NCBI RefSeq assembly: GCF_023703415.1
Contig: NZ_JAGMTU010000004.1
Location: 248,001-312,000 of the forward strand
Length of the DNA: 64,000 nt
Direction of reading: 5' to 3'
Source of the DNA: Microbacterium sp. USTB-Y
GTDB lineage: Bacteria; Actinomycetota; Actinomycetes; Actinomycetales; Microbacteriaceae
The position numbers and the translations under genes are program-made. The notes beneath the pieces were generated by a model. The model was not told where the DNA came from. It was given only the letters and a program-made list of their open reading frames with translations, and did not search any database. This document shows, in pieces, positions 37,224-46,740 of the stretch; the stretch's first letter is position 1; each line of letters opens with the position of its first letter.

Positions 37224-38445
37224 CCGCCGCGCCTCCGTCGTCTCCGGCCCGCGCCGAGACGGATCCCCCAGCGGCACCTCAGCCGCGCGACACCCTGGTG
37301 CGCGTCCCCGGCCGGCTGCGGCGCGCCCTGGGCTGGGTGCTCGTCGTCGCCCTGGTGCTCATCGTCGGCGCCGCGGGGCTGCTGCTCGCCGTCCCCTCGT
37401 CCGCACAGCGCGACGGTCTCGACCCCGAACGCCCCGGCCCCGGAGGCATGCAGGCGCTCGCGCAGATCCTCCGGCAGCAGGGCGTGACGGTCGACGTCGT
37501 GCGCACCCGCGCCGAGGCCGAACGTCGCCTCGACGAGGACACGACGCTCGTGATGAGCGATCCGTACACGCTCAGCGACGCCGCCGTGGCCGAGCTGACC
37601 GACGCCGCGCACGACGTGGTGCTGACCTCCCCCAGCGCCCGCATGCTGCGCACGCTCGACCTCGGGAGCTACGCCTTCCCGTCCGCCCCGCCGACCGTCG
37701 GCGCCGACTGCGACGTATCGGCTTTCGCGCACGTCGGCACGATCGAGCCGGGGCAGCTCTTCCTCCCGGCCTCCGGGGTCACCGCCTGCTTCGGGGACGC
37801 CGACGGCGCGGCCGTGCTGATCTCGGAGGACGCCGGGCGACGCCGGGCGATCGTCGACGGCGCCGCCCTGTTCACCAACGAGCGGCTCGCCGAGAACGGC
37901 AACGCCGCCCTCGGCCTCGCCCTGCTCGGCGCCCGTGCGCACGTGGTCTGGTACGTGCCGTCCTTCGAGGACTCGGACCGCACGGACGTCGACGTGCCGA
38001 AGAGCCTCGCCGACCTCACGCCCGGCTGGGTGAGCCCGGTCGTCGCGCTCGGCATGATCACCGCCCTGCTCGCCGCCGTGTGGCGCGGGCGCCGGTTCGG
38101 CCCGCTCGTCGCCGAGACCCTCCCGGTGACCGTGCGCGCGTCGGAGACGATGCTCGGCCGCGCCCGGCTCACCGCGAAGGCGGCCGACGCGACGCATGCG
38201 GCCGAAGCGCTCCGCGCCGGCACGCTCGCCCGGCTCGCGCTGCGCCTCGGCCTCGCCGCCCGCGCCGACCCCGGTGCCGTCGCCGACGCCGCGGCGGACC
38301 GCATCAGGGTCGATCGGGCCGACTGCCGCGCCCTGCTCGTCGGCCCCCTCCCCGGCGCCGACGCCGAACTCGTGCCCTACGCCCGCCGACTCGCCGAGCT
38401 CGAGACCGCGGTCGAGAACGCCGTCCGCATCGAAAGGAGCAGCCC

Positions 38446-38449
<4 letters not shown>
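37220..38449 (+). CDS. DUF4350-domain membrane protein
   Basis: A 409-residue protein with a helix at about 38-58, an extracytoplasmic region up to about 275 that includes the DUF4350 domain, then a second helix (VSPVVALGMITALLAAVW) and a cytoplasmic tail. DUF4350 proteins accompany MoxR and DUF58 genes. The Cys pair in the external part (DCDVSAF ... ACFGDADG) could form a disulfide. Its stop overlaps the moxR-type GTG start. Confidence 0.82.
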
Positions 38450-39555
<1,106 letters not shown>

Positions 39556-39575
39556 GCCCGGAGACCACCCCCGTC

Positions 39576-40886
39576 ATGTTCCTCACCGGCCGCCTCGTGA
39601 TCGTCGCCGCGCTCGGCGTCGTCCCGCTCGTGCTGCTCGACGCCCTCAGGATCCCGCCGTGGTTCGTGCTGATCGGCTGGCTCGCGCTGTGCGCGGCGCT
39701 CGTCGGCGTCGACGTGCTGCTGGCGGCGCCGGTGGGCGCGCTGCGGATCACCCGCGAGGTGCCGAGCCGCGGCCGCCAGCTCGAGCCGGTGACGGCGACC
39801 GTGATCGTGCAGAACCTCGGCACGCGCCGGTTGCGCGGCCGGATCCGCGACGGCTGGCAGCCGACCGCCGACGCCGCGGAGCACGGAAGGGCACGGCTGG
39901 ATCTTCCCGCCGGCGAGCGGCGACGACTGCCCATCGCGCTGCTGCCCCGGCGCCGGGGCGAACTCTCCAGCGAGTTCGTCGCCGTGCGCTCGACCGGGCC
40001 GCTGGGCGTCGCCGGTCGTCAGGGACGCCACCGCGTGCGCGGGGCGATCCGGATCCTGCCCCCGTTCGCCTCCCGTCGCCACCTGCCGTCGCGGCTGGCG
40101 CGCCTGCGCGAGCTCGACGGCAACACGAGCGTGCAGGTGCGCGGCCAGGGCACCGAGTTCGACTCGCTGCGCGAGTACGTGCGCGGCGACGACGTGCGCT
40201 CGATCGACTGGCGTGCCACGGCACGCGCCGGCACGACCATGCTGCGCACCTGGCGCCCGGAGCGCGACCGGCACGTGGTGATCCTCATCGACACCGGGCG
40301 CACCTCGGCCGCCCGTGTCGGAGACGGCACGCGGCTCGACGCCGCCTATGAGTCCGCGCTGCTGCTGGCCGCGCTCGCGCAGCGCGCCGGCGACCACGTG
40401 CACCTGCTGCTGTTCGACCGCGCCGTGCGCGGACGGGTCAGCGGCGTCGAGGGCACCGCCCTGCTGCCCGCGCTCTCGGACGCGATGGCCCCGGTGCACG
40501 CGCGACTCGTCGACACCGACTGGGGCTCCGCGTTCGCCGCGATCCGCACGGTGACCACGCGCCCGTCGCTCGTCGTCGTGCTCACCGCACAGGATGCGGT
40601 CGAGAGCGCACGCTCCTTCCTCGGGGCGTTCCCGAACGTCTCCCGCGCGACCACGGTGCTGGTCGGGTCCGCCACCGACGTCTCGATCGACGCCCTCGCC
40701 CGCGCGCGCGACTCCCGGGAGGACGTGTACCTCGCCGCGGCGGCCGAGCGCACCCTGGCCGATGCGGCCCGCGTCGCTGACGCGATCCGGAGGGCGGGTG
40801 CCGAGCCGCTCGCCGCGGACCCGGACGACCTCCCGCCGCGCATCGCGGATCGCTACCTCGAGCTCAAAGCGGCCGGCCGGCTCTGA
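39576..40886 (+). CDS. DUF58-domain protein (VWA-like MoxR partner)
   Basis: A 436-residue protein with two N-terminal membrane helices (about 1-50) and a cytoplasmic DUF58 domain marked by GTEFDSLREYVRGDDVRSIDWRATARAG. The following VWA-like fold begins VVILIDTGRTSA, with a degenerate metal site. It starts 20 bases after moxR. In related genomes a SpoIIM/RDD pair follows directly; here those genes lie 15 kb away. Confidence 0.88.
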   Translation: MFLTGRLVIVAALGVVPLVLLDALRIPPWFVLIGWLALCAALVGVDVLLAAPVGALRITREVPSRGRQLEPVTATVIVQNLGTRRLRGRIRDGWQPTADAAEHGRARLDLPAGERRRLPIALLPRRRGELSSEFVAVRSTGPLGVAGRQGRHRVRGAIRILPPFASRRHLPSRLARLRELDGNTSVQVRGQGTEFDSLREYVRGDDVRSIDWRATARAGTTMLRTWRPERDRHVVILIDTGRTSAARVGDGTRLDAAYESALLLAALAQRAGDHVHLLLFDRAVRGRVSGVEGTALLPALSDAMAPVHARLVDTDWGSAFAAIRTVTTRPSLVVVLTAQDAVESARSFLGAFPNVSRATTVLVGSATDVSIDALARARDSREDVYLAAAAERTLADAARVADAIRRAGAEPLAADPDDLPPRIADRYLELKAAGRL

Positions 40887-40924
40887 GCGTGCGGCAGGGG
40901 TGCGACACGCCTAGCCGCCTGACG

Positions 40925-40955
40925 TTTTCCTGAATCATTCAGAAAAAGCTAGAGT
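40925..40955 (+). promoter_or_regulatory. Fur-type palindrome over a leaderless furA promoter
   Basis: TTTTCCTGAATCATTCAGAA (40925-40944) plus AA forms a near-perfect palindrome centred on CTGAATCATTCAG. TTCCTG (40927-40932) and TAGAGT (40950-40955) are 17 bases apart and would place the RNA start at or next to the furA ATG at 40962. The palindrome covers this promoter, so FurA binding would block it. Confidence 0.75.
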
Positions 40956-40961
40956 GGCCTC

Positions 40962-41381
40962 ATGGACACCTCGGCGATCCTCCGCGCGGCAGGGCTGCGC
41001 GTCACGGTGCAGCGCATCGCGGTGCTTCAGGCCCTGGCCCTCGCCCCGCACAGCCCCGCGGACCGGATCCACACGGCCGTCGAAGGCTCCGGCATCGCGC
41101 TGCCGACCGTGCACGCGATCCTCGGCGACCTGGCCACGGCGGGCATCATCCGCCGGGTGAGCCTGCCCGACGCCGATCGCGCACTGTTCGAGGTCGAGCC
41201 CGACGACAACCACCATCACATGCAGTGCGTGCGCTGCGGCCGGCTGGAGGTCGTCGCATGTGCCGTCGGCGCCTCCCCCTGCCTGCATCCCTCCGAGGAT
41301 CACGGCATGCGCCTGCTCGAGGCCTCCGTCACCTACCGGGCGATCTGCGCCGCCTGCGACGAGGTGCACACGGCCGCCTGA
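40962..41381 (+). CDS. furA: Fur-family redox regulator of the FurA/CatR type
   Basis: A 139-residue metal-dependent repressor. The N-terminal winged helix (about 5-70; [20 protein letters not shown]) is followed by a metal-binding C-terminal domain. [14 protein letters not shown] provides the His-rich regulatory site and one CxxC pair, and the final [10 protein letters not shown] provides the second structural-zinc CxxC. It is divided from katG by 91 bases on the same strand, the usual furA-katG arrangement, so peroxide should relieve repression of both. There is no ribosome-binding site, in agreement with a leaderless start. Confidence 0.92.
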   Translation: MDTSAILRAAGLRVTVQRIAVLQALALAPHSPADRIHTAVEGSGIALPTVHAILGDLATAGIIRRVSLPDADRALFEVEPDDNHHHMQCVRCGRLEVVACAVGASPCLHPSEDHGMRLLEASVTYRAICAACDEVHTAA

Positions 41382-41472
41382 CCCCGACCCGCGCCGACCG
41401 CCCCGGTATCCGACCGCCTGGGACCGGTGTTCGGCGCGCCATCGACCGACCCCAGAAGAGAAAGGATCTGCC

Positions 41473-43704
41473 ATGTCTGAGATCAGCACTGCATCTGAGA
41501 ACACCGCGGAATGCCCCATCGACCACGCCGGACGCTCCTCGCGCCCCACCGGCGGACGCACCGGGAACACGGACTGGTGGCCCGAGCGCCTGAACCTCCG
41601 CCAGCTCGCGAAGAACCCCGCCGTGGGAGACCCGCACGGCGCGGACTTCGACTACCGCGCCGCCTTCGAGGCACTCGACCTCGATGCCGTGAAGCGCGAC
41701 ATCGCCGCCCTGCTCACCCAGTCGCAGCCGTGGTGGCCCGCCGACTTCGGCAACTACGGTCCGCTCATGATCCGCATGGCCTGGCACTCCGCCGGCACGT
41801 ACCGGGTCTTCGACGGCCGCGGGGGCGGCGGCACCGGGCAGCAGCGGTTCGCCCCGCTGAACAGCTGGCCGGACAACGTGGGCCTGGACAAGGCCCGCCG
41901 TCTGCTCTGGCCCGTCAAGAAGACCTACGGCAAGGCGCTCAGCTGGGGCGACCTGATGATCCTCGCCGGCAACGTCGCGCATGAGCAGATGGGCATGCCC
42001 ACCTTCGGCTTCGCCGGCGGACGCGCCGACGTCTGGGAGCCGGACGACGACGTGTACTGGGGGTCCGAGAAGATCTGGCTCGACTCGAGCGCCCGCATCT
42101 CGACCGACGAGGCCGGCGAGCGCTCGCTCGAGAAGCCGCTCGCGGCCACCATGATGGGCCTCATCTACGTCAACCCGGAGGGCCCGGAGGGCAACCCGGA
42201 TCCGCTTCTCGCCGCGAAGGACATCCGGGAGACCTTCGGCCGCATGGCGATGAACGACGAGGAGACCGTCGCGCTCATCGCCGGCGGGCACACCTTCGGC
42301 AAGACGCACGGCGCCGCCCCCGAGGCGGGCAACGTCGGCGAGTCGCCCGAAGGCTCCCCGATGGAGCAGATGGGCCTCGGCTGGAAGAGCAGCCACGGCG
42401 CCGGTCACGGCAACGACACCATCGGATCCGGTCTCGAGGTCACCTGGACCTATCACCCCACCCGCTGGGACAACGAGTTCTTCCACATCCTCTTCGCCTA
42501 CGACTGGGAGCTCACCACGGGCCCCGGCGGCGGCAAGCACTGGAAGCCGGTCGACGGCGCCGGCTCCGACATGGTCCCCGAGGCGCAGGGCGAGGGGCGT
42601 CGCGAACCGCGCATGCTCACCACCGACCTGTCGCTGCGCGAGGATCCGATCTACCGCGAGATCTCGCTGCGCTTCAAGGACAACCAGGCCGCGTTCACCG
42701 ACGCCTACAGCCGCGCCTGGTTCAAGCTCACCCACCGCGACCTGGGGCCGAAGGCGCGCTACCTCGGCGCCGAGGTGCCGGCGGAGGACCTGCTCTGGCA
42801 GGATCCGCTGCCCGCGCGCACCGGCGCGCTCATCGGAGCCGCGGAGATCGCCGAGCTCGAACGGCGCATCGCCGAGACCGGGCTCAGCGTGTCCGACCTC
42901 GTGTCGACCGCGTGGGCCGCGGCGGCCTCGTTCCGCGGCAGCGACAAGCGCGGCGGCGCGAACGGCGGCCGGATCCGCCTCGAGCCGCAGCGCAGCTGGG
43001 AGGTCAACCGCCCCGCCGAGCTCGCCCGGGTGATCGCCGCGCTCGAGGGCGTGCAGGAGGCGTTCAACGCCGCCGGAGGCGCGCAGGTCTCGTTCGCCGA
43101 CCTCGTGGTGCTCGCCGGCAACGTCGGCGTGAAGCAGGCCGCGGCCGCCGGCGGGCGGGCCGTCGAGATCCCGTTCACGCCGGGACGCACCGACGCCACT
43201 CAGGAGCAGACCGACGTCGAGTCCTTCCAGTACCTGAACCCGCAGGCCGACGGCTTCCGCAACTACGTCAGCGACGTGGCGCGGGGCATCCCCGCGGAGC
43301 ACCTGCTCGTCGATCGGGCAGGACTGCTGACGCTGTCCGCGCCCGAGATGACGGTGCTGGTCGGCGGGCTGCGCGTGCTGGGCGCGAACTGGGACGGATC
43401 CGCCTACGGCGCCTTCACCCGCACGCCGGGCGTGCTCACGAACGACTTCTTCGTGAACGTGCTGGATCTGAACACGACGTGGAAGCCCCTGGATCCCGGA
43501 TCCCACGCGTTCCAGGCCACCGACGACGCGACCGGCGAGAAGACCTGGGTGGGAACTCGCACCGATCTCGTCTTCGGCTCCAACTCCGAGCTGCGGGCCC
43601 TCGCCGAGGTGTACGCCAGCGACGACGCGAGCGCGACGTTCGTGGACGACTTCGTGAAGGCCTGGGTCAAGGTCGCCGAGCTCGACCGCTACGACGTGCG
43701 CTGA
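41473..43704 (+). CDS. katG: Catalase-peroxidase
   Basis: Heme catalase-peroxidase of 743 residues that destroys hydrogen peroxide. The distal site [12 protein letters not shown] holds the essential Arg, Trp and His. The Tyr in [11 protein letters not shown] and the Met in [10 protein letters not shown] complete the Trp-Tyr-Met adduct that gives catalase activity. The proximal heme ligand is in [11 protein letters not shown]. The ATG at 41473 has AAAGGA 7 bases upstream; longer in-frame extensions run through furA and were discarded. Co-transcription with furA is likely. Confidence 0.96.
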   Translation: MSEISTASENTAECPIDHAGRSSRPTGGRTGNTDWWPERLNLRQLAKNPAVGDPHGADFDYRAAFEALDLDAVKRDIAALLTQSQPWWPADFGNYGPLMIRMAWHSAGTYRVFDGRGGGGTGQQRFAPLNSWPDNVGLDKARRLLWPVKKTYGKALSWGDLMILAGNVAHEQMGMPTFGFAGGRADVWEPDDDVYWGSEKIWLDSSARISTDEAGERSLEKPLAATMMGLIYVNPEGPEGNPDPLLAAKDIRETFGRMAMNDEETVALIAGGHTFGKTHGAAPEAGNVGESPEGSPMEQMGLGWKSSHGAGHGNDTIGSGLEVTWTYHPTRWDNEFFHILFAYDWELTTGPGGGKHWKPVDGAGSDMVPEAQGEGRREPRMLTTDLSLREDPIYREISLRFKDNQAAFTDAYSRAWFKLTHRDLGPKARYLGAEVPAEDLLWQDPLPARTGALIGAAEIAELERRIAETGLSVSDLVSTAWAAAASFRGSDKRGGANGGRIRLEPQRSWEVNRPAELARVIAALEGVQEAFNAAGGAQVSFADLVVLAGNVGVKQAAAAGGRAVEIPFTPGRTDATQEQTDVESFQYLNPQADGFRNYVSDVARGIPAEHLLVDRAGLLTLSAPEMTVLVGGLRVLGANWDGSAYGAFTRTPGVLTNDFFVNVLDLNTTWKPLDPGSHAFQATDDATGEKTWVGTRTDLVFGSNSELRALAEVYASDDASATFVDDFVKAWVKVAELDRYDVR

Positions 43705-43718
43705 GCGGATCCGCATGA

Positions 43719-43754
43719 CCGACGGCCCGTCCCGATCCCGGGGCGGGCCGTCGG
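43719..43754 (+). terminator. Terminator after katG
   Basis: 16-base arms 43719-43734 and 43739-43754 with one G:T wobble and an ATCC loop, starting 15 bases after the katG stop. Confidence 0.78.
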
Positions 43755-43837
43755 CGTTGCCGCGCCGTTCCGGGCATCGCGGGTAGTCTCGCTCACGGAC
43801 AGCGGCGCCCGCACGGCGCCCGAGAGCAAGGAGCCCC

Positions 43838-44623
43838 ATGTCCTCCTCCCCCATCGACGCGCCGGAGCTCCCCGCCCCGGCATCGCCCCTCGCCGCGCGC
43901 CTCGTCGCCGAGGGACTCGGCACGTTCCTGCTCGTCGTCGCGGCCATGGGCACCGCGCTGTTCGCGTCGAGCCACTTCACCGATCCCGGTGCGCAGGGCT
44001 CCGTCTATCTGGCGGTGGCCCTGGCGGTCGGGCTGTCCGTGCTGGTGGGCGTCTACGCCTTCGGCCCCATCTCCGGCGGCCACTTCAATCCCGCGGTCAC
44101 CCTCGGCGCGGCGGCGGCGGGACGGATCGCCTGGAAGGACACCGGCCCGTACATCGTCGCGCAGTGCGTCGGCGGCCTCGTGGCCTCGACCGTGCTGACG
44201 CTGATCGGCACGTTCGGCCCGGACGGCTGGCTGCCCCGCGCGCAGGACGCGGGTTTCGCGAGCAACGGCTGGGGCGCGCTCTCCCCCGGAGGGTTCGGAA
44301 TCTGGGCGGCCATCATCGTCGAAGTGGTGTTCACCGCGCTGTTCCTGTTCGTGATCCTCGGAGTCACCCACCCGCTGCGCGGCACACCGTTCGCCGGTAT
44401 CGCGATCGGTCTGACCCTCACGCTCGGAGTGCTCGCGACCCTGCCCGTCGACAACGCCTCGCTGAACCCCGCACGTTCGCTGTCCACGGCGATCTACGGC
44501 GGAGTCGCACCGCTCACCCAGCTGTGGGTCTTCCTCGTCTTCCCGGTCCTCGGCGCCCTCATCGCCGGCTTCACCTATCGCGCGCTGTTCGACGGTCGAG
44601 GCGCGACGGCCGCGCAGGGCTAA
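43838..44623 (+). CDS. Aquaporin, AqpZ type
   Basis: MIP-family channel of 261 residues with six helices and two pore half-helices. Both NPA motifs are intact (GHFNPAVT and SLNPARS); the arginine after the second NPA is part of the selectivity filter. The narrow-filter signature fits a water channel rather than a glycerol facilitator. It is preceded by CAAGGAG and lies 133 bases after katG. Confidence 0.9.
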   Translation: MSSSPIDAPELPAPASPLAARLVAEGLGTFLLVVAAMGTALFASSHFTDPGAQGSVYLAVALAVGLSVLVGVYAFGPISGGHFNPAVTLGAAAAGRIAWKDTGPYIVAQCVGGLVASTVLTLIGTFGPDGWLPRAQDAGFASNGWGALSPGGFGIWAAIIVEVVFTALFLFVILGVTHPLRGTPFAGIAIGLTLTLGVLATLPVDNASLNPARSLSTAIYGGVAPLTQLWVFLVFPVLGALIAGFTYRALFDGRGATAAQG

Positions 44624-44705
44624 GACTTCCGACGTAGAACGCATCGTCGCGCATCAGGCAAGGCAGCAGACGTCCTCACGTGGAGATGGACCGCAGCCAT
44701 CACCA

Positions 44706-45259
44706 CTACCCGCGCAGCTCCAAGAATCGGCTCGGGATGCTTCCCGCCAACCAGACGAGGTCGTTGCCCTTGTAGAACGCGATACCTGCCGAAGCAGCCG
44801 CTTCCGCATCGACCTCGATGATCACCGGTTGTTCGCTCTTGCGCCGGCCCACCGAGAGTGCGACAGCTCGATCCACGGACAGGTGCACGAACTGGCGCGC
44901 CATCGGCAGCAGACCGCTGGATTCGATCTCGGGCCAGGCCTCCGGGGCCGTTCCGCGGAACAACACAGCAGGGGGCGTCGACGGCAGCTTGTGAACTCCA
45001 CCTGGCACCGAGTGACCGTAGAGAGCGCGAATGCGGTCGCCATCGAGTTCGTGCCGACGCTTGGTCGCATTCGTCAACATCCTTTCGAGCGCGTCACGAT
45101 CAACCTCTTGCCAATCACGACCCTTCTCGTTCAACGCTGCGAGCAACTGACCAACCGGCACCCAGCCCTCTTCATCTAGCTCGAGCTCGTACACCCATGG
45201 CTCATGTCGAAGCGCATGGGAGACAGCTCGACTCAGCTCTTGATCGCGCTCACCGCCAT
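44706..45259 (-). pseudogene. kptA: RNA 2'-phosphotransferase (KptA/Tpt1) with broken 5' end
   Basis: The NAD+-dependent KptA/Tpt1 family removes a 2'-phosphate from RNA. From 45194 (GTG) to 44706 the frame gives 162 residues with LDEEGWVPVGQLLAAL, RRHELDGDRIRALYGHS, LFRGT, FVHLS and VIIEVD, all family segments. However, the N-terminal LSRAVSHALRHEP, which holds the catalytic Arg-His pair, lies upstream in the same frame without any ATG, GTG or TTG, up to a TAA at 45264-45266. An ATG at 45259 with AAGG upstream begins in another frame (MAVSAIKS) and meets a stop after eight codons. One missing base between about 45240 and 45236 would join the two. It is either a frameshifted gene or starts at the CTG at 45236. 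Confidence 0.75.
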
Positions 45260-45266
45260 CGCCTTA

Positions 45267-45783
45267 CCTTCCTCGACCAAAAGCCCTCGAAAATGGTCCG
45301 AAACAATAGGGACCTTCGCATCCCGCCAACATGGCTGCGGAAATCGTGACCCAAGTCAACAGAATCGTTAATCGTTGTGCGTAAGAAATGGTTCTACCAG
45401 CATGATCCGCAGCCCCCTCCGGGCGTGGCAGTGAGATCGAGATCTATCAAGATTCGCGGAGCACAGATCGAATACGTTCAGCCATCCGACGAATGTCACG
45501 CCCATGGACGGAACCACCGTCGTGTCCACCGTGCCGCCCAGGCCCGAGAACAGCCATGTCACCGTCGTGCGCGCCTACCCGCCTTCGCAGACACTGATTC
45601 CCCGCATCTACACCCGCCGCGACCCGCAACGCGCCCGCGCACGGGCCATTCGAGACCTCGAAAACCTCGGCTACCAGGTAGTCGTCACCCCAGCTGCCGC
45701 CAGAACCCCACGTCCAACTCTCGTACTAGCCAGTGTCGCGACCGGAAGAGACTACACTCCCGTTCGAATCACATCAAAATCGC
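45267..45783. other. Degenerate junction region without an intact gene
   Basis: About 500 bases of mixed composition, less GC-rich than the flanks, between the broken kptA and the small membrane protein gene. It holds an Rhs-gene fragment (45498-45588, minus strand) and, on the plus strand at about 45594-45701, a reading frame PRIYTRRDPQRARARAIRD then LENLGYQVVVTPAA that looks like the C-terminal tail of a transposase, cut off from any upstream part. No complete open frame, start and ribosome-binding site combination is convincing. It reads as a junction of pieces left by insertion and deletion. Confidence 0.6.
45498..45588 (-). pseudogene. Fragment copied from the Rhs core gene
   Basis: About 91 bases match the Rhs gene at 47723-47813 closely (the VTWVFTGLDGTVDTTVVP region; here read as VTWLFSGLGGTVDTTVVP). 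The upstream side is out of frame by one base, and the downstream side diverges after VPS. It lacks any full-length context, so it is a remnant, probably of a displaced Rhs tip or of an earlier rearrangement. Confidence 0.75.
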
Positions 45784-46254
45784 TCACACCACTTCCTCCG
45801 TGCCACCTCTTCGACGATCCGCCATTCGCGCAAATGTCACGACACAGAATGTCATGCTTGCAGCACCAAAGAGCGCGAGGGTGGCCGACACAGGAAGAGA
45901 GAGCCAAATCGGCATCATACCCCAGGAAAAGACGAGCACGACAGGAACTGCGCATGCGCCGTTTGATGCGATCGCGTACCGGAACATCTTCCGTCGATCG
46001 CGAATCTTTCGCCCATCTAGTGAGCCCGCAAAAATAGCCAGGGGCACAAGTCCCGCAATCGAGAAGACTAGCGCCGTAAACATTGTGTCAGAGAATGATT
46101 GCTGCAACGTAGGTTGATTCATCAAAGGAAAAGACCTAGGGTACAAGAATTGGTACAGGAAGCTCCACGTTGTTGCCGCGAACAACGTTCCAGGTAACGC
46201 GATGAGGAACACTTGGAAGAACCCCCACTCACTTGACCGGTCTGCAGTTTGCAT
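45784..46254 (-). CDS. Small membrane protein downstream of the Rhs toxin/immunity pair
   Basis: A 156-residue protein with four predicted membrane helices (about 13-37, 52-76, 90-112, 116-140), and base composition visibly lower in GC than the flanking chromosome. It sits 117 bases after the candidate immunity gene on the same strand. I recognise no family. It could be a second immunity protein, an accessory of the toxin locus, or cargo. The translation start (ATG at 46254) is plausible but has no strong ribosome-binding site. Confidence 0.55.
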   Translation of the reverse strand: MQTADRSSEWGFFQVFLIALPGTLFAATTWSFLYQFLYPRSFPLMNQPTLQQSFSDTMFTALVFSIAGLVPLAIFAGSLDGRKIRDRRKMFRYAIASNGACAVPVVLVFSWGMMPIWLSLPVSATLALFGAASMTFCVVTFARMADRRRGGTEEVV

Positions 46255-46371
46255 CGCGCCCCGCTCTTGAGCTCTTTGCAGCCGTCGATGACGAATGGAC
46301 GATCAACACGCCCCTGCCATTCCTGGACTAGATCTCCCAGCTCGAACTGGGCATGCTCGGGCGCGTTCGTA

Positions 46372-46740
46372 TCAGACTCCGAAGCCGCTGGGCCACAGGA
46401 CGCTCGGATCGAAGAACTCGCCTTCATCTTCATTGTGGACAAAGGCGCTCGCAACGATATGCCCGAAGTAGCTTCCCGACTGTATTTGATAGCAGATCGC
46501 CTTGCCAGACGAATACGATCCAAGGCTCTTCATCACGCCCAGATCACCTACGGCCTCCGACATTACAAGCCCAGGCAGCGAAGCAGCAAGAGATATCGCA
46601 CGGACGTCCTGGAAAAGGATGTCTATGCGTGTCGAAAGAACTTCGTTCTTTGTGCTTCGCAACAGAAGCCGCCCCATACTTACCGAGTACGCCCAGATCT
46701 GAAAATCTCGATCAGGAAGATCAATCAAATATTCGCTCAT
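46372..46740 (-). CDS. Candidate immunity protein for the Rhs toxin
   Basis: A 122-residue soluble, mostly beta/alpha protein beginning MSEYLIDLPDRDFQIWAYS, without signal peptide or known motif. Its ATG overlaps the stop of the Rhs gene by the ATGA arrangement, as expected of a toxin-immunity pair made together. Low-GC composition is shared with the Rhs toxin tip. The position is the basis for the call; no sequence family was recognised. Confidence 0.65.
   Translation of the reverse strand: MSEYLIDLPDRDFQIWAYSVSMGRLLLRSTKNEVLSTRIDILFQDVRAISLAASLPGLVMSEAVGDLGVMKSLGSYSSGKAICYQIQSGSYFGHIVASAFVHNEDEGEFFDPSVLWPSGFGV

Noticed and set aside
41329..43980. 883-codon open frame opposite katG
   Set aside because: It is an antisense shadow; katG is unambiguous on the plus strand.
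45184..45266. Programmed -1 frameshift in kptA
   Set aside because: No slippery heptamer or stimulating structure is visible at the overlap; an indel or error is simpler.
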